Origin: Gaiellales bacterium
GTDB lineage: Bacteria > Actinomycetota > Thermoleophilia > Gaiellales > JAICJC01
Assembly: GCA_036403155.1 (NCBI GenBank)
Contig: DASWRM010000032.1
Location: forward strand, 1 to 46,875
Reading direction: 5' to 3'
DNA length: 46,875 bases
Shown here: positions 1 to 10,300 of the stretch, piece by piece
Position numbering within the stretch: position 1 is the stretch's first letter
How the letters are laid out: each line of letters opens with the position of its first letter
Made by a program: the position numbers and the translations under genes
The notes under the pieces: generated by a model
What the model saw: only the letters and a program-made list of their open reading frames with translations
Database searches by the model: none
Told to the model about the DNA's origin: nothing

Positions 1-1053
1 GTCGCCGACCTCGAGCAGGCGGCCGTCACGGCGCTGCGCGAGGACGGTGCCCGCGCGCTCGCCTATACGCCGGGTGGGTACCCCCCGCTGCGCGAGTGGA
101 TTGCCGAGCGTCACGCGGTCGATCCGTCGCGCGTGCTGCTCGTCAACGGCTCGCTACAGGGAGTGGCGTTCCTGGCCCAGCACCTGTTCCTGGGCAGGGG
201 CGGGTCGGCGGTGGTCGAGGATCCGACATACGACCGCACGCTCATCTCGCTTCGCACCTTCGGTGCCGAGGTCGCCGCGGTGCCGCTGACGCCGGAGGGC
301 ATCGACGTCGACGAGCTGGAGCGCACGCTCGACGGCGCGGCGAGCGTCCGGCTGCTCTATGTGATCCCGACGTTCCAGAACCCCGCGGGCGTGTCGCTCC
401 CAGAGGAGGGCCGGCGGCGCGTCGTCGCGCTCGCACGCGACCGGGGCATCCTGGTCGTCGAGGACGACCCGTACGGGCTGCTCCGGTTCGAGGGCTCGCC
501 GGCGCCGACGTTGCACCAGATCGACGGCGGCGACAACGTGGTCTACTCCTCGTCGTTCACCAAGACCGTCGCCCCCGGGATCCGCACCGGATACCTCGTC
601 CTGCCCGAGCGGCTCGCACCCGGTCTCGCGAAGCTGTCCGAGAACACCTACATCGCCCCGAACACGTTCGCCGAGGCCGCGCTGGCCGCGTACTGCCGCG
701 CCGGACGGTTCGAGCCGAACGTCGAGCGGGCGACCGCCACGTTGAAGGAGCGCCGCGACGCGATGGAGGCGGCGCTGCAAGAGCACTTCCCGGAGGGCGC
801 GCGCTGGACGACCCCGCAGGGCGGCTACTTCTACTGGGTCGACCTGCCGGACGCCATCGACACCGCTGCGCTGCTCCCTGAGGCCGCCGAGCGCGGGGTG
901 CCCTACGTCAGCGGCGGCGACTTCTGCGCTGGCGGCGGCGGCCGCTCGTCGCTCCGCCTGGCTTTCAGCGCCGTGCCGCCGGATCGGATCGCCGAGGGCG
1001 TTGCCCGGCTGGGCGCGCTGCTCAGCGAGCAGCTGGCGCCCGCCTCCGTCTGA
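1..1053 (+). CDS. PLP-dependent aminotransferase, class I/II (5' partial)
   Basis: The window opens inside this gene and frame 1 stays open from base 1 to a TGA at 1051-1053, leaving 350 residues of a family usually about 390-430 long. It is a fold-type I aminotransferase of the group annotated as 2-aminoadipate transaminase (LysN) or as the catalytic half of MocR regulators. Visible landmarks are the NPAG loop (TFQNPAG), the Asp-containing VVEDDPYG strand, and SSFTKTVAPGIRTGY, whose lysine (bases 562-564) should bind pyridoxal phosphate. The start, and any N-terminal GntR-type helix-turn-helix that would make it a MocR regulator, lie outside the window. Substrate cannot be told from the sequence; transamination between an amino acid and 2-oxoglutarate is the family role. 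Confidence 0.93.
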   Translation, partial: VADLEQAAVTALREDGARALAYTPGGYPPLREWIAERHAVDPSRVLLVNGSLQGVAFLAQHLFLGRGGSAVVEDPTYDRTLISLRTFGAEVAAVPLTPEGIDVDELERTLDGAASVRLLYVIPTFQNPAGVSLPEEGRRRVVALARDRGILVVEDDPYGLLRFEGSPAPTLHQIDGGDNVVYSSSFTKTVAPGIRTGYLVLPERLAPGLAKLSENTYIAPNTFAEAALAAYCRAGRFEPNVERATATLKERRDAMEAALQEHFPEGARWTTPQGGYFYWVDLPDAIDTAALLPEAAERGVPYVSGGDFCAGGGGRSSLRLAFSAVPPDRIAEGVARLGALLSEQLAPASV

Positions 1054-1078
1054 CGCTCGCGCCGTCGCCCGGAATCGG

Positions 1079-1294
1079 TCAGGCGACGCCGGCCGCGACG
1101 CGTCCACCGGACAGCCACCCGGGAGGCGTGAACTGCGGAGCGGCGTCGACCAGTCGCGCCTGCGGTGGCGCGACCATCTGACCCTTCAGGGCCGGGCGGA
1201 AGGTGGGGCAGGGCTCAGCGAGGTCCAGCGCACAGAGGCTCGTCTTGCGAAAGAAACAATCGTTGCAGGTGACGCATCGAGCCTTGTGTGCCAC
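1079..1294 (-). CDS. Small cysteine-rich protein of unknown function
   Basis: A 71-aa frame starting at GTG 1294, with AAAGG nine bases upstream as a possible ribosome binding site. Five cysteines sit in the first 30 residues at positions 7, 10, 13, 21 and 29 (CVTCNDC, then SLC and EPC followed by PTFRP), a spacing suited to binding zinc or an iron-sulfur cluster. The C-terminal half is low in information and may be ordinary out-of-frame sequence. It faces the aminotransferase tail-to-tail and lies upstream of the PDZ-Lon protease on the same strand. I do not recognise a named family. The compact cysteine motif and ribosome binding site argue that it is real; its short length is the main reason for doubt. 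Confidence 0.55.
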   Translation of the reverse strand: MAHKARCVTCNDCFFRKTSLCALDLAEPCPTFRPALKGQMVAPPQARLVDAAPQFTPPGWLSGGRVAAGVA

Positions 1295-1424
1295 GTTGAG
1301 GGACCTTTCGTCGAGGAGTGAAACCCGGTCGGAGAGAGCGCAGTGTAGGGATCGCCACTACCGCCATCCAGTGTTGCCTCATCGGAATATGCGCTGTTTG
1401 CGGCAGATCGATTTCACCAAATCC

Positions 1425-2447
1425 TCACCCCGGCGGGAGGCGTCTGATGACCGCCAGCGCCTGCGTGAAACTCGTCACTCCGATCACATGGATGCGTCCA
1501 TGGGCGGCCGCCCTGGCGTCCCTCAGGTTGTCGCCGACAGGGACCAGGAAGGTGTCCGCGCCGGCCTCGATGGCGCCCACCGTCTTCTGCTGAACGCCGC
1601 CGATGGCGTGCACCGTGCCGGCCACGTCGAGCTCGCCCGTCACGGCGATCTTGTGCCCGTCCAGCAGGTGCCGGCCGCTCAGCGAGTCGTAGATCTCGAG
1701 GGCGAAGCCCAGCCCCGCCGACGGCCCTCCGATGTCGCCGGTGTCGATCTTGACCGGGATCGGAAGCTTGCCGAATCGGACGGCGTCAGCGACGGACACG
1801 CCGATGATCGCGTGCACCGGCGGCTTGGGCGACCTGATGGTGGGCACGGTGACCTTGCCCGCCTGCCGCAGCGTGAGCCGCACCGACTGCCCCGGGTGGA
1901 CGGGACGCATGTCGTCGATCATGTCCTGCGCCGAGCGCACGGGGTCGCCGTTGACCGACGTGACGACATCGCCCGACTCGATGCCGGCCTTTGCCGCCGG
2001 GTCACCGGACTCGATCCCGACCAGCAGGGCGCCCTGCCGGATCAGGGGCACGCGCTTGCCGAGCCCTCGCTCGGCCACCACCTTCGCGGTCTGCTGCGAT
2101 GTGGCCATGGCGTGGAAGTCCTGCTGCACGCGCTGCTGGTTCGACTGGCCGGGGGCGAGGATCTCCCGGTCGGGCACGAGGCTGGCTCCGTCGACGAGGT
2201 GCTCCGCCCAGAGCTTCTGGATCAGGTTCGCGTGCAGCAGGTTGACGTCGACGAAGTAGAACCCGGTGTCCTTCGCCGGCGGCCGGCCGCCCCGCGCGTG
2301 CACAACCTTCGCGAGCGGGTGCGCGGGGTCAGGGAGGAACGCGTAGTACCCGGACTGCTTCTCCCACCCGTAGGTGAACGCGCCGGCGACGAGCGCGAAG
2401 GCCAGGGCCAGAGCGACCGGCCAGCGAGGCCTGCGGAGCTGCGTCAC
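1425..2447 (-). CDS. Membrane-anchored PDZ-Lon (S16) serine protease, YlbL-like
   Basis: This 340-aa protein has the layout of the YlbL family: an N-terminal membrane anchor (WPVALALAFALVAGAFTYGW), a middle PDZ domain (about residues 130-215, with GIESGDVVTSVNGDPV) and a C-terminal Lon-type proteolytic domain. The Lon Ser-Lys dyad is visible as DIGGPSAGLGFALE (serine) and GGVQQKTVGAIEAGAD (lysine). There is no ATPase domain, so it is not classical Lon; the catalytic domain should face outside. The start is GTG 2447, which overlaps the stop of the upstream rhomboid gene by 4 nt (GTGA), indicating translational coupling. Two membrane-associated proteases in one operon suggests a joint role in envelope protein turnover, which is inference. 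Confidence 0.93.
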   Translation of the reverse strand: MTQLRRPRWPVALALAFALVAGAFTYGWEKQSGYYAFLPDPAHPLAKVVHARGGRPPAKDTGFYFVDVNLLHANLIQKLWAEHLVDGASLVPDREILAPGQSNQQRVQQDFHAMATSQQTAKVVAERGLGKRVPLIRQGALLVGIESGDPAAKAGIESGDVVTSVNGDPVRSAQDMIDDMRPVHPGQSVRLTLRQAGKVTVPTIRSPKPPVHAIIGVSVADAVRFGKLPIPVKIDTGDIGGPSAGLGFALEIYDSLSGRHLLDGHKIAVTGELDVAGTVHAIGGVQQKTVGAIEAGADTFLVPVGDNLRDARAAAHGRIHVIGVTSFTQALAVIRRLPPG

Positions 2448-3280
2448 CCGCCTGCCACCGCGAGCGATCCGCCCACCGTCACCACGGCGATGACGGCCAG
2501 CCCGAGCACCGTCAGCGGCGTGAGGCGGCTGTACGCGAGGTTCCCCCGACCGTAGCCGGACAGCACCACGCCGGTGGCGATGCCTCCGAGCAGCCCGCCG
2601 ATGTGGCCGCCGATCGAGATCCCGGGCACGCCGAAGGTGAACAGCAGGTTGATGAGGAGCAGGCCGCCGATCGACCCGCCGAGCAGCGCCGTCCCGCGCT
2701 GCCGCTCCAGCACGAGCAGCGCGCCCATGACGCCGAAGATCGCTCCGGAGGCGCCGGCGGATTGCGCGTCCGGCGTCACCACCAGCGCGCCGAAGCTGCC
2801 GGCGAGCAGCGAGAGCAGGTAGATCAGGCCGAAGCGCACCGAGCCGGCGTACCGCTCGAGCGCCGACCCCAGGATGTAGAGCGCGTACATGTTGAAGGCG
2901 ATGTGGAGCGGGCCGTAGTGGATGAAGCCCGAGGAGACGAGCCGGTACCAGTCGCCGTGCTCGACGGCCGGTCCGAACAGGGCCAGCCGGTTTCCCAGCG
3001 AGTTGAGCGCGCCGCCGCCGCCGAACAGCCCGCCGCCGCCACTGCCAAGCCGGTTGGTCGCGACGAACAGCAGGACGTTCGCCGCGATGATGGCGTAGGT
3101 CAGCCGCGGCTCGTTTGCCATCAGGAAGGCGGGCGTGCTGGTGCGCGTACGCTGCGATGCGCACTCGGGGCACCGCACGCCGACGGGCGTCTGCCGCATG
3201 CAGTCCGTGCAGATCGGCCGGCCGCAGTTGGAGCAGCTGACGGCCGTCTCGCGATCGGGGTGTCGGTAGCAGGTTTCCAT
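2444..3280 (-). CDS. Rhomboid intramembrane serine protease with N-terminal zinc finger
   Basis: A 278-aa protein. Residues 1-42 form a cysteine/histidine-rich finger (CYRHPDRETAVSCSNCGRP, then CTDC and CPEC) resembling the B-box-like finger found before many bacterial rhomboids. The rest is a multi-span membrane domain with the catalytic serine in GASGAIFGVMGA and the histidine in GGHIGGLLGG; rhomboids cleave transmembrane substrates with a Ser-His dyad inside the membrane. A glycine-rich stretch (about residues 78-92) lies between the first membrane segment and the core. It starts at ATG 3280 and its stop overlaps the start of the PDZ-Lon gene. Substrates cannot be predicted. Confidence 0.95.
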   Translation of the reverse strand: METCYRHPDRETAVSCSNCGRPICTDCMRQTPVGVRCPECASQRTRTSTPAFLMANEPRLTYAIIAANVLLFVATNRLGSGGGGLFGGGGALNSLGNRLALFGPAVEHGDWYRLVSSGFIHYGPLHIAFNMYALYILGSALERYAGSVRFGLIYLLSLLAGSFGALVVTPDAQSAGASGAIFGVMGALLVLERQRGTALLGGSIGGLLLINLLFTFGVPGISIGGHIGGLLGGIATGVVLSGYGRGNLAYSRLTPLTVLGLAVIAVVTVGGSLAVAGG

Positions 3281-3296
3281 CGTGTCAACCTGCCCA

Positions 3297-3321
3297 ATTG
3301 TAGGTAGCCAATATTGCTACC
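3297..3321 (-). promoter_or_regulatory. Candidate promoter/operator before the rhomboid-Lon operon
   Basis: On the minus strand a -10-like TACAAT (3302-3297) sits 16 bases before the rhomboid start. Immediately beside it is a perfect inverted repeat, GGTAGC-N7-GCTACC (3303-3321), with an AT-rich centre that stands out in this GC-rich DNA. The repeat would cover the spacer upstream of the -10, where a repressor or activator could act. No good -35 hexamer is seen. It overlaps the last codons of the SDR gene. Confidence 0.35.
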
Positions 3322-4078
3322 AGATTCCGCGCAGGGCCCCACCGTCGACCGGGATCACCGTGCCGGTGATGTACCCGGCCTGCGGTGAGCAGAGGAACGC
3401 GACGGTCGCTCCGACCTCGGCCGGGTCGCCGAGGCGGCGCGCGGGGATCGCCTGCAGATCGCGGTCACGGGCGGCGTCCGGGTCGGACTGGTGCTGCCAC
3501 AGCTCACGGGCGCGCGGCGTGTCGATCTTGCCCGGTGCAATCGTGTTGACGGTGATGCCATCCGGGCCGAGCTCGTGGGAGAGCGTCTTGGCCCACCCCA
3601 CCACACCGGGCCGCAGCGCGTTCGAGAGCATCAGGTTCGGGATCGGCTCGCGCACCGACCACGACGTGATGTTGACGACGCGTCCGCGCCCGCTCGCCTT
3701 GAGATGCGGCAGCGCCAGCCGCGTCAGCCGTACGGCCGAGTTGAGGGACAGCTCGAACGCCTCGGCCCACGCCTCCTCCGGCGTCGACTCGAACGTCCCC
3801 GGCGGCGGCCCGCCGGCGTTGTTGACGACGATGTCGAGGCGTCCGCGCTCGGCGACCGTACGCTGCACCGCCTGCTCGAGCGCGGCGCGGTCGCGCACGT
3901 CTCCTGCGACGGCGATCGCACCCTCGACGCCCGACGCGGCCTGCTCCAGGCGCTCCGGCGTGCGGGCGAGCATGGTGACGGCGCAGCCCTCGGCGGCCAG
4001 GGTTCGCGCGATGGCGAGCCCCATGCCGGACGATGCGCCGCCGACGATCGCGGCGGTTCCCTCGAGTCCCAGCTCCAT
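3317..4078 (-). CDS. SDR-family oxidoreductase with degenerate catalytic motif
   Basis: A 253-aa short-chain dehydrogenase/reductase fold. The nucleotide-binding loop is VGGASSGMGLA in place of the usual TGxxxGxG, and VNNAG is intact. The family's YxxxK active-site pair is missing: at that position the protein reads LSNALRPGVVGWAKTL, so tyrosine is replaced by serine and lysine by arginine. A known SDR subgroup related to 3-oxoacyl-ACP reductases (BKR-like) shares this LSNALR signature and lacks the standard tetrad, so this looks like an established variant and not decay. Full length, ending in the typical VDGGALRG. Substrate unknown. It is divergent from the ureohydrolase gene, with 20 bp between the two starts. 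Confidence 0.88.
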   Translation of the reverse strand: MELGLEGTAAIVGGASSGMGLAIARTLAAEGCAVTMLARTPERLEQAASGVEGAIAVAGDVRDRAALEQAVQRTVAERGRLDIVVNNAGGPPPGTFESTPEEAWAEAFELSLNSAVRLTRLALPHLKASGRGRVVNITSWSVREPIPNLMLSNALRPGVVGWAKTLSHELGPDGITVNTIAPGKIDTPRARELWQHQSDPDAARDRDLQAIPARRLGDPAEVGATVAFLCSPQAGYITGTVIPVDGGALRGIW

Positions 4079-4098
4079 CGCCGGTACGATAGGCCGCC

Positions 4099-5055
4099 AT
4101 GCGGTACGGCCCCATCGATTCCTCGCAGTCGCCGCGGTTCACCGGCGTGCGGACGTTCATGCGGTTGCCCTACGTGGAGACGCTGGACGACGTCGACGTC
4201 GCGGTGATCGGCGTGCCGATCGACGACGCGGTGTCGTTCAAGTCGGGCGCGCGGTTCGGTCCCGAGGGCATCCGCAGCGCGTCGGTGCTGCTGCGGCCCT
4301 ACAACCAGCGGCTGCGGGTCGACGTGACCGAGCACCTCTCGCTGATCGACCACGGAGACGCCCCGACCGTGCCGGGCTACCACGAGGAGACGCTGAAGCG
4401 GATCCAGGCGCACCTCGAGCCGGTGCACCGGGCGGGCGTGATCCCGCTCTGCCTCGGCGGCGACCACTCGATGGTGCTCGGCGAGCTGCGTGCTGCCGCG
4501 GCCGTCCACGGCCCGCTCGCGCTTGTCCACCTGGATGCGCACGCGGACATCTGGGAGTCCTACTACGGCGCCCGGTACTTCCACGGCACGGTGTTCAAGC
4601 GGGCGGTGGAGGAGGGGCTGGTCGATGCGCACGCCTCGGTGCAGGCCGGCATGCGGGGGACGCTCTACGGCGAGAGCGACATCGAGGCGCCGCGCGAGCT
4701 CGGCTACGACGCGATCTACTGGGACGAGCTGGAGCAGCTGGGGCCTCAGGCGTACGGCGACCGCGTGCGGGCGCGCGTGGGCGACCGGCCGGCGTTCCTG
4801 TCGTTCGACATCGACTTCGTCGACCCGGCGTTCGCGCCGGCCACGGGCACGCCCGAGGTGGGCGGGCCGTCGAGCGGGCAGGCGCTCGCCTTCGTGCGCG
4901 CGCTGACTGGGATCGACTTCCGCGCATTCGACTGCGTCGAGGTGGCGCCGGTCTACGACCAGCCGGCCAACATCACCGCATGGGTGGCGGCCAGCGCCTG
5001 CTTCGAGATGCTGTCGCTGCTGGCGCTGCGGCGCCGCGACGCGTCTGCCGGGTGA
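4099..5055 (+). CDS. speB: Agmatinase / ureohydrolase family enzyme
   Basis: A 318-aa member of the arginase/agmatinase superfamily, binuclear manganese hydrolases that release urea from guanidino compounds. The metal ligands are all present: GGDHS (His123), DAHAD (Asp146, His148, Asp150) and SFDIDFVDP (Asp237, Asp239), followed by the conserved glutamate in VEVAPVYD. Length and the N-terminal PIDDAVSFKSGARFGP stretch fit agmatinases, which make putrescine, but guanidinobutyrase and similar enzymes share these features, so the substrate and the gene symbol are tentative. Start ATG 4099 has no clear ribosome binding site. The gene faces malate dehydrogenase tail-to-tail. Confidence 0.9.
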   Translation: MRYGPIDSSQSPRFTGVRTFMRLPYVETLDDVDVAVIGVPIDDAVSFKSGARFGPEGIRSASVLLRPYNQRLRVDVTEHLSLIDHGDAPTVPGYHEETLKRIQAHLEPVHRAGVIPLCLGGDHSMVLGELRAAAAVHGPLALVHLDAHADIWESYYGARYFHGTVFKRAVEEGLVDAHASVQAGMRGTLYGESDIEAPRELGYDAIYWDELEQLGPQAYGDRVRARVGDRPAFLSFDIDFVDPAFAPATGTPEVGGPSSGQALAFVRALTGIDFRAFDCVEVAPVYDQPANITAWVAASACFEMLSLLALRRRDASAG

Positions 5056-5101
5056 CCCCGAGGGTCTGCGGCTGACGCCATGCGCGGGAGGATGGCCCTT
5101 G

Positions 5102-6100
<999 letters not shown>

Positions 6101-6143
6101 CTACCATCCGGTCGAAGTCCAAGCAAGGGAAAGGCGCGCGAAG

Positions 6144-7280
6144 ATGGCTGACAAGGGAGGGCTCGAGGGCATCGTCGTCGCGCGAAGCCGTCTCTGCTCG
6201 ATCGACGGGCAGAGGGGCGTCCTGATCTACGGCGGGTACGACGTCAATGACCTCGCCGATCACTCGAGCTACGAGGAGACCTGCTTCCTGATCCTCCGCG
6301 GGCGGCTGCCGAGCGCCGAGGAGTTGGACGCTTTCCGGCGCGAGCTCGCGACCGCGCGGGCGCTGTCGGACGAGACCGAGTCGGTGATCGACATGCTGGC
6401 GAGCCACGCCGCACCGATGGAGATGCTGCGGACGGCGGTGTCGGCGGACTCGTTCGACGACCCGGACAAGAGCTCGAACGCCGAGGAGGCGAACTTCCGG
6501 AAGGCGACCCGGCTGATCGCGAAGATGCCGACGATGGTGGCGCGCTACCACCGGCGGCGGAGCGGGCAGGAGCCGGTTGCGCCGGACTCGGAGCTGGGCC
6601 ACGCCGCCAACTTCCTGCACATGCTGACGGGCGAGCGGCCGGACGAGCAGGCGGCGCGGACGTTCGACGTGGCGCTGATCCTGCACGCCGACCACGAGAT
6701 GAACGCGTCGACGTTCACGGCGAGGGTGATCGCATCGACGCTGTCGGACATGCATTCGGCGATCACGGGGGCGATCGGCGCGCTCAAGGGGCCGCTGCAC
6801 GGGGGCGCGAACGAGCAGGTGATGCACCTGCTGATGGACATCGGTACCGACGAGAACATCGAGCAGGAGATCCGCGGCCGGCTGGCGCGCAAGGAGCGGA
6901 TCATGGGCTTTGGGCACCGGGTGTACAAGACGTACGACCCACGCGCCGTGATCCTGAAGCGGTTCTCGAAGCAGCTGGCCGAGCGGTCGGACGAGCCGCA
7001 CTGGTTCTCGATGAGCGAGCACATCGAAAAGGCGGTGATGGAGGAGAAGGGGCTGTACCCGAACGTGGACTTCTACTCCGCCTCCACGTACCACTACCTG
7101 GGCATCGAGACGGGCCTGTTCACGCCGATCTTCGCGATGAGCCGGGTGGTCGGCTGGGCCGCGCACGTGATCGAGCAGCACGGCGACAATCGCCTGATCC
7201 GGCCAAGCTCGGAGTACGTCGGGCCGCCCCTGCGGGCCTACGAGCCGATCGAGCAGCGCTCCGCTTCAGCAGCCGCGTAG
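6144..7280 (+). CDS. gltA: Citrate synthase
   Basis: A 378-aa citrate synthase condensing acetyl-CoA and oxaloacetate. Catalytic residues are all visible: LHGGANE (His220), MGFGHRVYK (His258) and NVDFYSAS (Asp309), with the HADHEMNAST block before them. The length matches the short Gram-positive/archaeal-type enzymes (about 370-380 aa), not the longer NADH-sensitive proteobacterial type. 2-methylcitrate synthase belongs to the same family and cannot be excluded by motif alone, but the malate dehydrogenase neighbour favours the TCA enzyme. Start ATG 6144 is preceded by the purine-rich GGGAAAGG; a short hairpin follows the stop. Confidence 0.95.
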   Translation: MADKGGLEGIVVARSRLCSIDGQRGVLIYGGYDVNDLADHSSYEETCFLILRGRLPSAEELDAFRRELATARALSDETESVIDMLASHAAPMEMLRTAVSADSFDDPDKSSNAEEANFRKATRLIAKMPTMVARYHRRRSGQEPVAPDSELGHAANFLHMLTGERPDEQAARTFDVALILHADHEMNASTFTARVIASTLSDMHSAITGAIGALKGPLHGGANEQVMHLLMDIGTDENIEQEIRGRLARKERIMGFGHRVYKTYDPRAVILKRFSKQLAERSDEPHWFSMSEHIEKAVMEEKGLYPNVDFYSASTYHYLGIETGLFTPIFAMSRVVGWAAHVIEQHGDNRLIRPSSEYVGPPLRAYEPIEQRSASAAA

Positions 7281-7288
7281 AGCCGGGG

Positions 7289-7304
7289 CCACCCATACGG
7301 GTGG
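7289..7304 (+). terminator. Hairpin after citrate synthase
   Basis: Perfect six-base stem CCACCC / GGGTGG with the tetraloop ATAC, beginning 8 bases after the citrate synthase stop. No T-tract follows, so it is at best a weak or Rho-assisted terminator. It insulates citrate synthase from the strong promoter candidate just downstream. Confidence 0.4.
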
Positions 7305-7325
7305 GGTGAGATTGCGCGTAAGGGG

Positions 7326-7354
7326 TTGACTCTCTTGTGCCTACGCGACACAAT
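7326..7354 (+). promoter_or_regulatory. Housekeeping-sigma promoter for the repeat-protein gene
   Basis: TTGACT (7326-7331), a 17-base spacer, then CACAAT (7349-7354): one and two mismatches from the consensus -35 and -10. It lies 36 bases before the GTG start of the secreted repeat protein, leaving a leader with a GGGGGG ribosome binding site. Few other places in the window match consensus this well. Confidence 0.65.
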
Positions 7355-7389
7355 CGCCCAATCAGCGCCTAGCCCTGGGGGGTCTTGTT

Positions 7390-10300
7390 GTGCGCATCGC
7401 TCCGAATACTCCGCGCGGTTTCCGCGCCCTGAAGCTCATGGTCGTTCTTGTGCTGGTCGCGCTCGCGGCCGGGCTGACGGGGTCGTCCGCGTCTGCGGTG
7501 GGACTGGTCGTCGATCAGGCGACGGATGACGGCACTGGCAACGTCAACGGGTCGCTGAGCTTTGCAATCGAGCAGGCGAACGCTTCCACCGGGGAGACGA
7601 TCACCTTCGCCTCCGGCCTCTCAACGGTGACGGAGACGGCCTCCCTCCCAGCCATCACGAAGCCCACAACCATCAGCGGAGCGAACGTGACGCTGGATGG
7701 ATCAGGCGCGACGGCGGGCGCGAACGGCATCACGCTGGGTCCTGGGTCGGGCGGCTCGGAAATCGACGGTCTGACGGTCACGGGCTTCACCCGCTCGAAC
7801 ACCAGCGGCGGAAACGGAATCTTGGTTCAGTCCAGCGGAGACACGCTTTCCGACGTGACGGTCACGAGCAACGGTGGCTACGGGATCTACCTCTCCGACG
7901 TCTCCAATACCAGGGTAAAGGGGAATACCGTCGGTGGCTCCGGTTCGGCGGGTAACGGCTTTGGCGGGGTTCGCATCGACGGAAACTCCGGTGGCAACGC
8001 GACCGGCAACGTGATCGGCGGCTCCACCCCCGCCGATGGCAACACCATCCTGAACAACGCGAACAACCAGATCTATATGGAAGGCAGCACCAGCGCCAGC
8101 CAAGCGAACCACAACACCATCGAGCACAACACCATCACAAACTCGCCGTCGTCCTCGGCGAACGGCGTGGCGATCATCGGCAACCTAAACGTAATCTCCA
8201 ACAACGCCATCTCAGGCACTGCCGGCCCGGCCATCGTCATCCGCACCGACAGCTCAGGTAACACGATCTCTCACAACTCGCTGACGGTTACTGGCTTCCC
8301 GCAGATCAAGCAGGAGGCCGGATCAAGCAACGATGGTCAGGTGCCGCCGATTCTCGAGTCCGTCGACGCCGGCGGCAACGTCGTGGCGGATGCGCCCGTC
8401 GCCACCGGACATAGCTTCACGACTGAGTTCTTCGCCTCCGCCGCCTGTGACCAGGCGGCGCAGTTCTTAGAGGCAGACACCTTCAACTCGGGGCAGCAGC
8501 GAACCATCGCGCTGAATCTCCCGAGTGGGTTGGACAAGGTGACCGCCACCGCGACGGACGATACGACCCACGACACGTCCACGCTTTCCAACGCGGTCGA
8601 CCCGGCTCAGGACTGCGGCGCCCCGCCGGCGACGCATGCGGATCTCAGTACGGATATCTCGGCTCCGGCGACAGTAGCGGCGGGGAACTCGGTTACGTAC
8701 GACGCTTCAGTGTCAAACGCGGGCCCGGCCAACTCCGGCTTCACGCTCACGGTTACACTCGATTCGTCTGAGACATTCGTCAGCGCGCCAGCCGGCTGTT
8801 CGAACGCTAGCGGTACGGTCACGTGCACAGGAACGCAGACAGCGGGCGCAGCAGCGGCTCATTTCTCGATCGTCGCTTCAACTCCGTCGTCCCAGGCAGC
8901 GGGCGCGACGCTATCGACGTCATCTTCTGTCGCTGCCAACGCCCCGGTGACCGATCCGATCGCTGGGAACGACGGTCCAAAGACCGCGACGACAACTGTG
9001 ACAAATCAGGCTGATCTGTCGGTGACGGTTGCGAATCATGTTTCGACGTCGCCGGTGATCGCTGGGTCGCCTGCGCAGGGGTCGTTCTCGACCCAGGCGA
9101 CGGTGTCGAATGGTGGGCCGTCGGATAGCCACGGCTACAAGGTGACGTATTCGCTGGGGACGAGTGGTGGTGGACAGGCGCCGACGGACGTGGCGTTCGC
9201 TTCCCCGGGTGGCTCGGGTTGTGTGTATGGCGCGACGCATCAGATAGTGGTGTGTACGGAGCAGACGAGTTTGACGCCGGCGTCTGGGTCGAATACGAGC
9301 GAGGTAGCGCCGCAGCAGACGGTGGTGGCGTCGAGTGCTGCGCTTGGTGATTACACGGTGACAGCGGCGGTGCTGCCGATCTCGCCTGTGACTGACCCGG
9401 ATACAAGCGGCGCGAGCCAGGATAGCGACGTCGCCACGACGAACGTGACCGCCCAGGCCGATTTATCCGTAACGGGTGTGTCTAGCACGCCGACGAATGC
9501 GCCAGTGGTCGCTGGTGGGCCGGTTGCTGCGTCGGGATCGTTCTCGGTCCAGGCGACGGTGTCGAATGGTGGGCCGTCGGATAGCCACGGCTACAAGGTC
9601 ACCTATGCGCTGGCAACGACCGGTGGCAGTGGTCAGACGCTAACAGATGTTGGGTTTGTGTCCCTACCGACTGGGTGCTCGCTCACCGCGGCTGGTGTGG
9701 ATGACAGCGTTGATTGCTCGAGGTCGACGAGCCTGAGCGGCTCGTCGCATGGCAGTGAGGCGGCGCAATCGCTGACTGTGCAAGCGGCTAGCTCAGCGCT
9801 CGGTGGCTACACGGTCACAGCCACCGTGTCTCCGAGCGCTGCCGTGACGCAGCCGCCCGGGAACGATCCCAATCAGGATCGCGCATCGGCGACGCAGAAC
9901 GTGACGGCGCAAGCTGATCTGAAGGTAACGGGTGTCGTGAGTACTCCCTCGAGTGCGCCTGTCGTTGCTGGCGGGCACGCGCCGGGGTCAGGCTCATTCA
10001 CGACGCAGGCGACGGTGGCGAATGCTGGGCCGTCTGATAGCCACGGCTACAAGGTGACTTATGCATTGGGGACGACCGGGGCCAGTGGCCAAACGTTGGC
10101 AGATGTGGGCTTCGTGTCGCTGCCGACCGGGTGCTCCTTCACTACAGCGGGGCTGGACGATAGTGTGGATTGCACCAAGTCTACGAGCTTGAGCGGCTCA
10201 GCGCATCAGAGCGAGACGGCCCAGACGCTTGAAGTTGACGCGGCTAGCTCGGCGCTTGGGGATTACACGGTCACAGCTACCGTGTCTCCGAGCGCTCCGG

